The notes: generated by a model from the sequence alone, not told the origin. A DNA stretch of 64,000 nucleotides from Oreohelix idahoensis (GCA_024509875.1 JAMPIV010008506.1:101899-165898), one strand, 5' to 3'. Numbered from the stretch's first letter, positions 31,753-44,462 are shown. Translations and numbers: made by a program.

Positions 31753-32380
31753 GTAGATCTTTAGAGGGCTCAGTTGTTCTAAAGTAGATCTTTAGAGGGC
31801 TCAGTTGTTCTAAAATAGATCTTTAGAGAGCTCAGTTGTTTTAAAGTAGATCTTTAGAGAGCTCAGTTGTTTTAAAGTAGATCTTTAGAGAGCTCAGTTG
31901 TTCTAAAGTAGATCTTTAGACAGCTAAGTTGTTCTAACGTAGATCTTTAGAGGGCTCAGTTGTTCTAAAGTAGATCTTTAGAGGGCTCAGTTGTTCTAAA
32001 ATAGATCTTTAGAGAGCTCAGTTGTTTTTAAAGTAGATCTTTAGAGAGTTCAGTTGTTTTAAAGTAGATCTTTAGAGAGCTCAGTTGTTCTAAAGTAGAT
32101 CTTTAGACAGCTAAGTTGTTCTAACGTAGATTTTTAGAGGACTCAGTTGTTCTAAAGTAGATCTTTAGAGAGCTGAGTTGTTCTAACGTAGATCTTTAGA
32201 GGGCTCAGTTGTTCTAAAGTAGATCTTTAGAGAGCTGAGTTGTTCTAACGTAGATCTTTAGAGAGCTCAGTTGTTCTAAAGTAGATCTTTAGAGAGCTGA
32301 GTTGTTCTAACGTAGATCTTTAGAGAGCTCAGTTGTTCTAAAGTAGATCTTTAGAGAGCTCATTTGTTCTAAAGTAGATC
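31753..32380. repeat. 31-bp minisatellite, about 20 copies
   Basis: Unit GTAGATCTTTAGAGAGCTCA plus GTTGTTCTAAA. Variants GAGGGCTC, GAGAGCTG, GACAGCTA and ...CTAACG occur in an ordered way, with alternating pairs towards the right, suggesting multi-unit amplification. Each unit contains the palindromes AGATCT and GAGCTC. Confidence 0.96.
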
Positions 32381-32860
32381 CCCACAGCTCCTAGTTTACC
32401 AACCGCTGACATGGAGTATACGTCATCAACAAATGCCCTCCTAGCCTTCCAGTCCTGTGCCGTCTGTTCAAAGTCTCAATGTTTTCTTTATCTATGTTAT
32501 GTATGTTTCCATTTCTCTTCACGATGTGTTTTGTGTCTCCTATTTCTCTCTTACCAAGGGGATTCAAGAACAGACAACTGACTTGTAATGATATCTACTT
32601 TAATGTGCTATGATGACATCACAAAATAACATTGCTAGGGCCTGGGCTAACCGTGCCATATTTTATTTCACAGGACCGTTATTACGGTTAGGTTCGGATC
32701 ACTTCGAAAACTTTTATTCAATCTTCAAGTAAAATGGCTGGTGGTGTAGATGATCATGTCTCTTCATATTTCCAGTACTGTTTATCAATTCTGCTGTGAC
32801 TCCTTTCCGTGCCACAATGTCAAACTGCACAGTATCTGTTGTCGTTTTTGTTCTGTCTTC
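32381..32860. other. Spacer between two minisatellites
   Basis: No gene seen. Confidence 0.5.
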
Positions 32861-32865
32861 CCCAT

Positions 32866-33955
32866 TCCATCAACATTTCCTGTTGTTTGTTGTGTCTTCC
32901 CCTCCCCATCAACCGTTCCTGTTGTTTGTTGTGTCTTCCCCTCCCCATCAACCTTTCCCGTTGTTTGTTGTGTCTTCCCCTCCCCATCAACCTTTCCCGT
33001 TGTTTGTTGTGTCTTCCACTCCCCATCAACCCTTTCCTGTTGTTTGTTGTGTCTTCCCCTCCCCATCAACCTTTCCTGTTGTTTGTTGTGTCTTCCCCTC
33101 CCCATCAACCCTTTCCTGTTGTTTGTTGTGTCTTCCCCTCCCCATCAACCCTTTCCTGTTGTTTGTTGTGTCTTCCCCTCCCCCTCAACCATTTCCTGTT
33201 GTTTGTTGTGTCTTCCCTTCCCCATCAACCATTTCCTGTTGTTTGTTGTGTCTTCCCCTCCCCATCAATCCTTTCCTGTTGTTTGTTGTGTCTGCCCCTC
33301 CACATTAACCCTTTCCTGTTGTTTGTTGTGTCTTCCCCTCCCCATCAACCTTTCCTGTTGTTTGTTGCGTCTTCCACTCCCCATCAACCCTTTCCTGTTG
33401 TTTGTTGTGTCTTCCCCTCCCCATCAACCTTTCCTGTTGTTTGTTGAGTCTTCCCCTCCCCATCAACCCTTTTTTCCTGTTGTTTGTTGTGTCTTCCCCT
33501 CCCCATCAACCTTTCCTGTTGTTTGTTGTGTCTTCCCCTCCCCATCAACCCTTTCCTGTTGTTTGTTGTGTCATCCCCTCCCCATCAACCATTTCCTGTT
33601 GTTTGCTGTGTCTGCCCCTCCACATCAACCCTTTCCTGTTGTTTGTTGTGTCTTCCCCTCCCCATCAACCTTTCATGTTGTTTGTTGTGTCTTCCCCTCC
33701 CCATCAACCTTTCCTGTTGTTTGTTGCGTCTTCCACTCCCCATCAACCCTTTCCTGTTGTTTGTTGTGTCTTCCCCTCCCCATCAACCTTTCCTGTTGTT
33801 TGTTGAGTCTTCCCCTCCCCATCAACCCTTTTTTCCTGTTGTTTGTTGTGTCTTCCCCTCCCCATCAATCCTTTCCTGTTGTTTGTTGTGTCATCCCCTC
33901 CCCATCAACCCTTTCCTGTTGTTTGTTGTGTCTTCCCCTCCACATCAACCCTTTC
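32866..33955 (+). repeat. 39-41-bp C/T-rich minisatellite, about 27 copies
   Basis: Unit like CCTGTTGTTTGTTGTGTCTT followed by CCCCTCCCCATCAACCCTTT. A block of about 360 bp is itself repeated (rare variants GCGTCTTCCACT, GAGTCTTCC and CCCTTTTTTCC recur 360 bp apart near 33370/33725 and 33446/33805). Overlapping ORFs up to 405 residues are by-products of a stop-free unit. Confidence 0.95.
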
Positions 33956-34170
33956 CTGTTGTCTTAATATACTCCCGTTTTCTTCTTCTCATAACATGCC
34001 CAAAGAAAGTGGATTGCTACATTCTAATATGAGTAATCTCCCCTGTGTTACCGGGCCCTGTGAAAGGGGAGCAAAGAATAGTAACACTGTACCCTAACAG
34101 GCATGTCGTACAAGGCGACTATGTAGGGTTGGGCATGTCGCTGGTTACCCCATCCCGAAAAAAAACTTTT
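33956..34170 (+). repeat. Dispersed repeat next to the minisatellite
   Basis: TCTTAATATACTCCCGTTTTC through GATTGCTACATTCTAATATG matches, with changes, the minus strand of 59459-59535. The right part has GCATGTCGTACAAGGCGACTA (near 34103), a core recurring at 41063 and, degenerate, at 55962. I recognise this core as widespread in gastropod genomes but cannot name the family with certainty. Confidence 0.65.
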
Positions 34171-34735
34171 TACCACAAAAACTTCAACAAACTTTGGACA
34201 AGTCAAATATGGAATATAAATCAACTCAGCCGTGGAAGACAGAAGAAGGTCCTCTGGAAAGGGGGCGCATGAAGCAACCCAGAGAAAGCCGGAAGGCGTC
34301 AGGGTTGCTGATTAAACTTTTTCATCTAACTGGAGACAAGTGAAAATGATGAGGACAACGTGGAAAGAACTTGAGCTGATGTCACGTGACAGAAGGACTT
34401 GGCATGTGTTTGTTGAAGGCCTATGCTCCTTGGGGAGCTAAAGGGTATTGATTGATTGACATTGAATGTGAGTAATACACATTTTGTTAGTGTCTTTCTT
34501 TAGGACATCCACAATAACTCATGTTAGACTTGTTCTTATCATTCTCCTGCAAAATCACATCTCTGCCTCCTATCCGGGCTTTTTCCTCTTTGTTTACTAT
34601 TTGTTCAAGACCCGCTTCTGTACGTTGGGATTGGCTCTATACAAAACAGAAGAACTCTCTTTGTTCCATTCATTGCCAAAGAGTTGTTGCATAAAATACT
34701 TTTTATTTTAAGGAATGCTACTTTTGGCTGGGCTA
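34171..34735. other. Spacer, no gene seen
   Basis: No supported coding sequence. Confidence 0.5.
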
Positions 34736-34990
34736 TTTCCCTTCCAAGTAAAAGGTTGTTCCTTAGCCGGTGCTGCGTTAGGGGAATGAAGTGTTAGAGA
34801 CTTCACGATGCTATGGAAATGTTGAGAGGTGGAGCGACCAGTTCCCTTTATCGCTGTCTTTTCCTTCCTTGACTCAAAAGTAGAGTCAGATACCCATTTG
34901 CAGCTGGGTAGACTGGAGCGCGACGATACCATGATTCAAATCCGGAACCTTTGTCGTGAGAGGCCAGCGCTCTAAAGACTCTGCCAATCG
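34736..34990 (+). repeat. Dispersed repeat sharing a core with Element B LTR
   Basis: Contains GATACCCATTTGCAGCTGGG and TAGACTGGAGC, nearly identical to 21565-21600 inside the Element B LTR, and the preceding CTTCCTTGACTCAAAAGTAGAG matches the LTR's CTTCCCTAACTCAGGACTAGGG. Either the LTR captured part of this repeat or both derive from an older one. Confidence 0.65.
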
Positions 34991-35263
34991 CATCACTTAA
35001 ACTGGCTAGTCGTACTGTGTTCATTTTGTTTGTTTTATTTATTTATTTAAAGGAGCCACGCTGGTGTCATGGTTACTATTCTTGTGCTGGCTCTAATGGG
35101 TACCTCCGAAATCGACGAGTATCTGCCTGAATGGCGAGAGGACACCTGTCAGTGTACAGGGAAAAAAGGGATACTCATTTAAAATCAGTCTCAGGTTAGA
35201 CATATTAACCGGAGATTTCGCTTCGAGTAATAGCGGGCGTACGAAAAAAAAAATTATTTTAAA

Positions 35264-35264
<1 letters not shown>

Positions 35265-35339
<75 letters not shown>
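35265..35339. repeat. (TG)n microsatellite, about 75 bp
   Basis: Uninterrupted TG run. Confidence 0.98.
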
Positions 35340-35341
<2 letters not shown>

Positions 35342-35604
35342 AAAATTACTCAATTGCAAGTAGGAGAAACTAAACAAAGTCTATTTAAAATCGGGACAAT
35401 TTCAATCCCGAAATTTATGGGGTCAATTAATGCGTTAGCTCCTTCTTTACGAAGACATAAAAAAACCGGATTAATGAAAACACATTCCGTCACTAACAAC
35501 AGTACAGAATACATCGTGTTTCAAAATCAAAGCTAGAAACACCTGGTTCGGTATCTACCACCATTGCTGCCAGTGCATGACCCGTAAATGTCCTTTAATT
35601 TCTC

Positions 35605-36060
35605 TCTCCCTATTGTGGCGGATGGATATTACAAAAATCGAAAAAGGCGATTCGTTACCCTGTATTATTACAGTGCAGTACAAAAAGTACATAAATAATC
35701 CTCCGACCAATATTAAATGCATGCCAGTAGGGACACAACCAATCTTCTGAACAATACAACAGATTGAACTATAACTAAAAAGTCAAAAACACCTTAGTAA
35801 GGAATAATACAGTACAGAGCATAGAATATGCACGATCAAGAAAAAGTCGCACTAAATGAATCACGTCATGATATAACCAACAGTTCCATGTTTATGGTAA
35901 ATGGTTGAAAGAGGCACGCTACAAAGAAAAGTAGCAAACACTAAAAAAAAAAAAAAATTCGTTACCTCTTGTGGCGGGAGGTGAACTATTACAAGGCAGC
36001 TTACATCTTACTGGGACAAAGCACAAATGAATGACTGCAGTAATCCAGTGCAAAAATGAG
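35605..36060. repeat. Diverged two-copy repeat, about 350 bp apart
   Basis: TATTGTGGCGGATGGATATTACA near 35614 and CTTGTGGCGGGAGGTGAACT near 35969 start similar stretches, both preceded or followed by TTCGTTACC and both later having CAGTGCA...AAAAA. Could be an old solo LTR or a tandem duplication; not decided. Confidence 0.35.
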
Positions 36061-36137
36061 TTCCCCATACTGTGCTGTGTTAACTTATTTTATCTAATGT
36101 GCTTTTAAACGTTTACTGTGTAAAAAAGCTCGCGTTA

Positions 36138-38200
36138 TTGGGTGGATTTGATGTTAATAGATGTTATCTTTCAATGGACCTAGTGTACTGAATGAGGTCA
36201 GCTGTGAAGGTCCCTGATTATAACAAATTTTGGGTTGAGTTATCAGGGTACCTTTCTGCTACCACCTTATGACCTCAATCAGACTTATTCTTGACTATGT
36301 ATGTATGATAGCTACGGTATAGTGTGTCTAAGGGTTATTGAAAGTGTGTGTAATGTAATGTAAGTAGAATTACTACAAATACATTTAAATTCTATCACAT
36401 ATAGATATAAGACAGGGTCAATACCACAACCACAAACAAACTAACACTCTATTAGAAAACTTATGGAAGTCTGTGGCTGAATTTTATGTAATATACTAGA
36501 TTACAATTTATTTGCCCTGATTCAGAATTTTCTGAGTCAGGACCAACAACAAAATGAAATTTATGGTTTTATTTACATAAATATTTATAACACAATGGAT
36601 CTTCTGTCCATACAAAGGACTATTATAATCAAATTATATTTAGGTATTTCTCTACACTGGGTGACACTGGTAACTAAAGTTGGGGTGGGGTGTTTGCATC
36701 ATTCCCCTTCTTTATTTTATTATCTTGTGGAAAAAGTTATTAAATAATCAAAGATTTTAGGTCTCTGTTAATAAAGTCAGTGGATGACCGTTGAAGTGCC
36801 GACACACAGGCACTTAACTGTAGGTGGATAGTAGATATGATGCTGACAATTTCCTTTCGTTCACTTGAATGACAAGACTGACACAGTCCCTGGTGTAGAA
36901 TAGTATAGTAGACCGCTTGGTCCAATAAAGTTTCACTTCTCTCTCTCTCTCTCTAGTAAAATCACCAGGGTCCTGGTATTACAGTAGCACCAGAACAAAA
37001 AACCCTGAAACAAGGTTATGATTCTGTACAACATGTCTATAATAACATTCCACAATTAATACATGGCATAATTCAATAAAAGAAAAGGGTCAGATCTCTC
37101 TGACCACCCCATGTCAACCATTTTCTTCTGAGATAACAACTCATACCAGTGCTCCTGTTCTTTTCCCTAATGGCTACAACGCCTCTGACACTGCAACAAT
37201 GATTCTCTCCCATAGAATATTGTGGGTTAGTCTTCCCACTGGTAACTGTGGAAATCATTTTAAGTTATACAACTCATGTCAATTTTTACTGCTTGTGTGC
37301 AACACCACAGACCCTGCATAAGTCTGCTAGGGACCTCTGTACTTAGTCGTAACGCCTTCCCAAACAAGCAGTATCCCATACACCAAATTTTGTTGTAATA
37401 ATAAGATTAATAAAGTCATTCTTACCACAATTCAAAGAAATATCACAAACATACGTTGACTGGCATTAGCATTAAGGTAAGTTTAGCTTTGCCCCAGTCC
37501 AGACTGCCAAGAATTATTATTTCACTCTAGGCACTGCTGTTCTCAACGCAGCTTGCTTTCAAAAACTTCTGTATCAACTGGCGACAAGCCTTTGCTTGCT
37601 TTTGCCAATATTATCACCCGGCCCAATCAGCGAGGGTCTAGCTTTTTTCAATTCAAAATTAAAAAAAAAAAAGCCACACTCCAAACTTATAGGAGTGAGT
37701 CTTAAAATATATTTAGCTTTTTTGCCTAACCAATACCCTCCTTCCTATACTCTTCTACCATCCAATTGGATTTGAATCAATCTAATGCCTCTTTTTTAAA
37801 TTAACGTCCTCACTAACGTAATGGATAAATGAGCAAAAACAACAGTCCGTCCGTCTTAGCGTTCGTAGACATATAGTATTATTTCAATATCTTGGCTAAT
37901 AATTAGACTACCATATATATTTAAATATATTATTGCTTAGGGGATCGTAAGCTATCTTTATATATGATTTTTATGGTCATATCATTTGTCGTTTAGATTT
38001 TCAGTTTTGTCACTGTTAATCGTAAATTTCAACTTTTCCAAAAGTCGGCCATTTTTTCCCCTCCCTCTCTCATTTTTTTCCATTCAAATAACTAACTTGT
38101 CTGGGTTACGTCAGAAATACACTACTCGGCGAGAATGGAACACTGTCTGTGTGTTTATATATTCTGATTTGTCCAACAGAGAGGTTATTGTATTAGTCCC
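36138..38200 (-). repeat. Divergent relic of an Element C-type LTR
   Basis: The start (TTGGGTGGATTTGATGTTA ... CTAGTGTACTGAATGAGGTCAGCTGTGAAGGT) aligns with the first bases of the Element C LTR. Further matches follow in the same order: GCTACCACC, CTTACCACAATTCA then ATACGTTGA, and CCGGCCCAATCA versus CCGACCAATCG. It is much more diverged and its right limit is uncertain. No internal region is attached, so it is probably a solo LTR of a related, older family. Orientation is that of Element C. Confidence 0.55.
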
Positions 38201-38770
38201 GCGTGCAGAGCGAAGAGGGGTTTTTGCCAAGCGTTGGTAGTATTGGCGTTAATTATTACAGTCGTTTCGTTCTTGCTACTGGAAAATGTCCGAGTTACTA
38301 CTAATTTGAGCGTTAAAGTTAAAATATTACGTTAATTCAGACGGTAGGTTGGTGTCACAGTTCTGGCAGATCGTTAATTGTAAGAATCAAAACCGAAACT
38401 AAGAAAGCGTGTTAGATTTTACGGCGGGATCGTTTTTATAAGCATTTCCTCTGCACAAAAGGCAGCGCTATACTGGCGTAGAGACGACTTTAAGAAGACA
38501 CTTACGGTCGGGTTTATTTATTATCACAGGACCAAAATCTTACTGAATTTAGCGATTATCTCACAGATATCGCTACAGTTATATAAAATTATTATAAATA
38601 TACAGGGTAGATGTAGAGTTGCTCCATATTTGTACATTTTTATATCCTCACTTATATCTATTGGGCATATCTGAAACAAATGCCAAAACAAGTAACAGCC
38701 ATTTCACTTATACGTTTCTTATTTATTTATTTTTAAAATCCAGAACCATCCTCTCCTTCTCTTTCCACCC

Positions 38771-38771
<1 letters not shown>

Positions 38772-38805
<34 letters not shown>

Positions 38806-38827
38806 CCCCCCCCCCCCCCCCCCCCCC
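38772..38827. repeat. Poly-C tract (C31, T, C24)
   Basis: Nearly pure C; the minus strand is a G run that can form quadruplexes. Length is likely unreliable in assembly. Confidence 0.97.
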
Positions 38828-40035
38828 TACCTTTTAAAACAACAATAACATAAGACGGCAAACAACGAACTTTACAGGAGATAGCAAAAATTACTGCCCA
38901 CTATGAATTTATGTTTTGAACGCACTGAATCTCACACTGAGCTAACATGTTAATATTATATCTTTAGTTAGTAAAATGTCGACTAAGTATCTTTATTTTG
39001 ATGCTTGCATCGTGCAAATTAGTTCCATAGGAGTGAAGAAATAAACATTTAAAAATAGCGAGTGATTTTCAATCATTCGGTAGAATTCGTTGCGTCTGCA
39101 ATGTTCAGCTTTAGGAATAATTCAAATACCGGTAACGCATTAAAATAGGGGTGCCAGAATGTCACAACGTCTCAGGTTATCTTAGTACTTATCATCTTAA
39201 GTAAAGTACTTATAAAACTTCGTCTACGGAACTCATTACTTCAAGACGTTTTCCCATTATCTTCAGGGTTCCAGAATTACACTTGAAATCTTTTATTGTG
39301 AATCATACCCCCTCCCCTACGTTGATGAACGAACCACGTGATGTTCTTTACAGATGTCTGAAGGATTATTTAACAAGAAATAATTAATTGGTCAAGGGAC
39401 TTCAAACGCGTGGACAAGTAGCAGCCAAAGGCGTTTACGTTGTTGGGGGCAGGTGTGGCGAGACTATAGTGATGTCTTCTGCTTTGTTTTTAGTATTTTT
39501 AAAAAAAATAATTGTTTATTTTTTAACAGGGGGTAACAAGTTGTATCACAAGTCTCGGAATGGGGAGAGGTGGTGTCTAGTTCTGGCGTCGAACTAAGGA
39601 CTCCTCCATAATCTTCGCCACAGATGTTCAGAGCCGCTATGATTAGGCAAATGGTATTTGACTTATTAACAATTTGATTAACAGGTGTTTACAAGACTAA
39701 ACAACAATAACAAACGTACGGCGATTCATTTTAGGAATTGTTCGTTGCTTGAAGGTCCTGCTCGATGTAGTGATGTGTCTTAGAGGTTTTGTCACTGTGG
39801 CGGAGAAAAGGTAGGCTATTTAATAATTTTTATACTAGTTTTGTTATTTCTGTCTTGGCATGACCAGCTCGTCAAATATGGATTAATTCATTAGCTCATT
39901 TGCTGTTTACTTTCTAATTTTCCCACCCAACGATTAATCCATAAAATTACAGTGTTTTAATATAAAGCGCACGAACAGTTTAATAAGCCAATGCATTCAT
40001 TGTTGAGTTTGGTATACAGAGATAGCAGATATCAC
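38828..40035. other. Spacer, no gene seen
   Basis: AT-rich with no supported ORF or recognised repeat. Confidence 0.5.
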
Positions 40036-40707
40036 GAGAAGAAAGAAGACATCAGATTAAGCTGGGAGAACAGGTCCTGGAGCAGGTCGACCACTTTAAA
40101 TACCTCGGAGCTATTATAAACCGAAAGGGAGGCATCAAAGAAGAGTTGGCCACTCGAAAAGCAGCAGCTGGGAGACTTTTTCAGGTCATAAATCGAGGAT
40201 TCCTCAGCAAGAGAGAGAGGTTGGTAAGAAAACGAAGATGGCTGTATACCGCTCCACCTATGTCCCAGTCTTGACATATGGATGCGAGTCATGGGCAATG
40301 ACTACAACCCATAAAAGCCAGATCCAAACCTCAGAAATGAGGTATCTGAGGAAGGTGGTTGAAGTAACAAGAAGAGACATGGTACGCAACCAGACGATAC
40401 GTCAAGGCCTTAAATCCTACCCCCTGCAGACCCAAGAAGAACAGTCTCAATTAAGATGGTTTGGCCATGTCTGCAGAATGGGAGAAGATCGGATACCACG
40501 ACAAGCATGGGAAACAAAGAGGCAAGGATCCAGACCCCGAGGACGACCCAGAGTCCGCTGGGAGGACAACGTTAGACAATCTTTGAAGGACCGAGGACTA
40601 GAATGGAACCAGGCCAGGAGGAAGACAGCCGATAGGATAGTCTGGCGCTCTCTCTTCCAAACCTCTACACCTCACGGTAGAAGGGGAACGACTAAGTAAG
40701 TAAGTAA

Positions 40708-40710
<3 letters not shown>
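40036..40710 (+). pseudogene. 5'-truncated LINE, RT C-terminal part with (TAAG)n tail
   Basis: First frame: IKLGEQVLEQVDHFKYLGAI and GGIKEELATRKAAAGRLFQV. A one-base loss near 40225 then shifts to the frame of YVPVLTYGCESWAM, EMRYLRKVVEVTRRD, LRWFGHVCRMGEDRIPRQ and GRPRVRWEDNVRQSL, to a stop at 40697-40699. These are the usual motifs after the RT catalytic core. The 3' end is CTAAGTAAGTAAGTAAGTC running into AT repeat. A heavily mutated copy of the same family lies at 60440-60815. Dead copy. Confidence 0.85.
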
Positions 40711-41001
<291 letters not shown>

Positions 41002-41054
41002 TCTGCCCGATGTAGTTCCCGGATGTCTGTGAAGAGACAGAAAAAGTATATGAC

Positions 41055-41110
41055 TACTCAAGCATGTCGTAGAATGCGACTAATATGAGGTTGTGCATGG
41101 GGATGGCAAA
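41055..41110 (+). repeat. GCATGTCGTA-type dispersed repeat core
   Basis: AAGCATGTCGTAGAATGCGA followed by CTAATATGAGG; same core as 34103 (GCATGTCGTACAAGGCGACT). Confidence 0.55.
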
Positions 41111-41344
41111 TTCATCATGTGAATCAAATTGCCACAGAAACAGATGCGACCGAAGCATGTCAATGATTGGTGTAAAGGTAAAGGATCCCGTTACACGCCA
41201 CGGCTGTTTGCGAGCGATTTTTTAGTTATTTCCCCTTTTCCCCCCGACCGCGCTATTTATAGCCCACTTGACAGAGGTCACGTGGTCAGCTTCCTAATGG
41301 GGAAAAACATGTGGCGATGTTAACTTTTGATAGGGCTTAATTAA

Positions 41345-42103
41345 TGCTTTTAGGCTACTTTATTATTATAAATACCGGCTTTAATTTTGCGTAAAGCTAG
41401 ACTAGAAATGTTAGAGTAAATTTTAGAACAAGAACAAACATTTTATCACAATTAGAACAGAAGAAATTATAGTCTGAAATAGTGTAAAATTTAAGTTTTT
41501 TTTTATATTTTGTTATGGTTTGTTTATATACAATTTTCACTAAATCGGTCACAATCAACATGCATAACAAATTACAGAAATCAAAAGTAGAAAACCTGCA
41601 GAAAATGGATATCAAAGATTTGTTTTGGTTTCATGCGTCAAACATTAATTATTGAAAGTTTAAATTGCAAGTCCACATTTATTACCTTAAAATAACACAC
41701 CCAATGGTCCCCAAGACATGTTTGAATTGCTTTTATGCTACTTTATTATTATAAATACCGGCTTTAATTTTGCGTAAAGCTAGACTAGAAATGTTAGAGT
41801 AAATTTTAGAACAAGAACAAACATTTTATCACAATTAGAACAGAAGATATAATAGTCTGAAATAGTGTAAAATTTACGTTTTTTTTACATTTTGTTATGG
41901 TTTGTTTCTAATTCAATTTACACTAAAACGGTCACAATCAACATGCATAACAAATTACAGAAATCAAAAGTAGAAAACCTGCAGAAATGGATATCAAAGT
42001 TTTGTTTTGGTTACATGCGTCAAACATTAATTATTGAAAGTTTAAATTGCATGTCCACATTTATAACCTTAAAATAACACACCCAATTGTCCCCAAAACA
42101 TGA
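41345..42103. repeat. 383-bp tandem duplication beside Element C
   Basis: Two adjacent copies, from about 41345 and 41728, both holding CTACTTTATTATTATAAATA and ending ATAACACACCCAAT[GT]GTCC. They differ by scattered substitutions and small indels (about 95% alike by eye). No coding sense. Confidence 0.9.
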
Positions 42104-42126
42104 GAGCTAACAATTATCTCAATCAT

Positions 42127-44450
42127 TGTGGTGAAGTGGGATGTTATAAATACTTATAGGGAACTTAGTGTACTGACTGAGATCAGCTGTGAAAGTATCT
42201 ATATCTATTAAGAGTAGTGTATTATACTAGGGTATGTGTATGGTGAAGTGTAAGTCACAACAACAGACAGATAAACAATTTAATTTAATCCACTACTCTT
42301 AACAACACTGTGACACTCACATACATATAACACTCTATGAGAATAGCTTAAAGAAGTCACTCGTAACGGTTCAAATAACAATATGTATTCATTACTAGCA
42401 TGAATGAATATGTGTCCTGATTCAACTACAAGGGAACCAGGAATCACAATCAATTTAAATTACAAGTTATGTACAGAATGTATTTAATATGAATATTGTA
42501 GTGACATATATTAGTACAAATGTTCTATGTGTGTCAGTTGTGTAGTAGTAAAATGAGGTAATACTGGTTTTGTTTTGTTCAAGCTCTGTTGGTATTTGTC
42601 ATCATGACTTCAATAGTTTGTCTTTAGGGACCAGTATTGGAGATGTTCACAGTTCCTGATTTTAAGACAAGTAAATTCCCCTCTGAATAGTATTTTTATA
42701 AAGTTATTTCAAGATGAGGGGACATAATGTTGAGCTCAGCTGGCCAAACTCTGCTTATCTTGAGTGATGGCGGCAGGAAAGGACTCCTCTGCTCGAATTC
42801 TCCTCTGGGCTCAGGAGACACCTCACTGATAGCTAAAAAGACCAAGGAGTATGCTGTCCGACTCTGGATTCAGCAAATCTCTGACCAGATGCTGCTCAGT
42901 ACCATCAAGACCACTGTCCCTGAAATCAAGAAGGATGTACCTTCTACTTCATAACTAATTTATATTCTCTTTTACACTGATCACAATACAGCACAAACAT
43001 TGCGTTCAGAGCGTTAGGCCAACAGTCAGCTTCATCTGAAATACTTTATACCAGCATTACCATCCTTAATGGTTACTACGCCTCTGCACTTCCAGCATTA
43101 TTTATTTCTAGTCAATCATCCAGGTGTCAGTGTACTGTTTGGCCATTCCATGCCGTTTTACTTCTCTCCGACACCCTCTGTTCAGGCTGGAGCATTTTAG
43201 GCTTTACCTCACGTTTGCCACTGAACTACACATATATATACAGGCATAAATCAACAATTCACATTCAATTTTCATTAAAAGATATTAAATGGTTCAAGCT
43301 TACCACAATTCATACGAATAACACAGATACGTTGATTAGCAATGAATTCTGGCACAAACTGGCACAAATTTCCTTCTGCTTATCTTCCAGGCTTTTATTT
43401 AGCCAAATATATGCTGGCTTCAACGCACTGATGCTTTATCAAGCTATTTTAAACAAGTGGTCTCGAACTAACGCTCCCAAGTGTGTATATCAGCGAGACT
43501 GGCCAATGAGCCACGTTTCGACAAGTGTTTGAAAAAATGTTACCTTTCCCCGTTTCCCCTAACAACCAAGATAGTATTTATAGCCCGACCAATCGTGGTT
43601 AGGCTTTCATTTGTTGCGCTCCAATCAATTTGGAGTTTACATGGTAGGCTATTTCTGTAACGTAAATTTTTTTCAAACACGTTAAAAAAAAATCTTATGA
43701 GCAGAAATGATTTTATGCTGTCAGGCACCCCCAATATTTTATTTTGGGTATAATTTATTAATTCCTGGACTATTTGCGTAACGTTTTACATATTATTTGT
43801 CAGCAAGCCCTAAGGAACCCAAAAATACTAATTTAAAGGAGCTACGTGGCTGCGTTCAAAATATGCAATTTCTTCTACCTCCTGTTTGGAAGATGTGCTG
43901 TCTGGGTACTGTTATGTGTTCAAACGTAAACCCATCTATTGTTATCTTTTCTAATAAGAGTCTGTTATGATTTATAAACCTAACTCTGGGAAAGGGTAGT
44001 GTATTTTATCACTGTCCGTCTGAAAAAGTTAGTGCTTGTAGACTTACACGCGTGATGCCAGCATTTGTATATCGCGCGTCGCGTGTTGCATGCGTTCCTG
44101 ATTTTCAGCCCTCCCCTCTCGCCATCCTTTTGTCCATCTGTTCGTTCGTTTTGGTAACGTAATATAATTAATGTTAGGATTAATTTAGGTCATTACGCAG
44201 TCTCTCAATGTTTTTCTTAGAAATGCAGCACACGTTTCATTGAAGAAGGCGGGTAATAATACAGTAAGCTTTTACTATCAACGTGAAAGCGTTACAATTT
44301 GCAGACGAAGCAGAAAACAAGGGGGATTTCGAGTACATTCCTTGTGACAGCACTGTTATTTTACCATTGCTCTTCTCTTTATTAATTTTATTTGTTAGGC
44401 TTCATATTTACCTAATAATTTATATATGTGGATTAGAATATTTCATGACA
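42127..44450 (-). repeat. Element C 3' LTR (2324 bp, with 78-bp deletion)
   Basis: Relative to its partner it lacks about 78 bp after GTGTATTATA (near 42221) and has about ten small differences, e.g. a changed block near 43375-43405. Small antisense ORFs recur in all copies. Confidence 0.93.
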
Positions 44451-44462
44451 CCTCCCCTCTTA
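44451..44462 (-). other. Element C polypurine tract
   Basis: Minus strand AAGAGGGGAGG lies directly against the 3' LTR, as expected for plus-strand priming. Confidence 0.85.

Noticed and set aside
31753..32380. CRISPR-like array
   Set aside because: Units are directly contiguous with no unique spacers, in eukaryotic DNA: a minisatellite.
32750..33967. 405-residue ORF and overlapping 134-212-residue ORFs
   Set aside because: They are translations of the C/T-rich minisatellite, open in three frames with repetitive peptides; no start context or domain.
42727..42954. 75-residue ORF recurring at 49336-49575 and, inverted, in the third LTR (with others such as 44283-44507)
   Set aside because: Runs antisense to Element C inside the LTR. 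Conservation is explained by the young age of the copies; no domain recognised.
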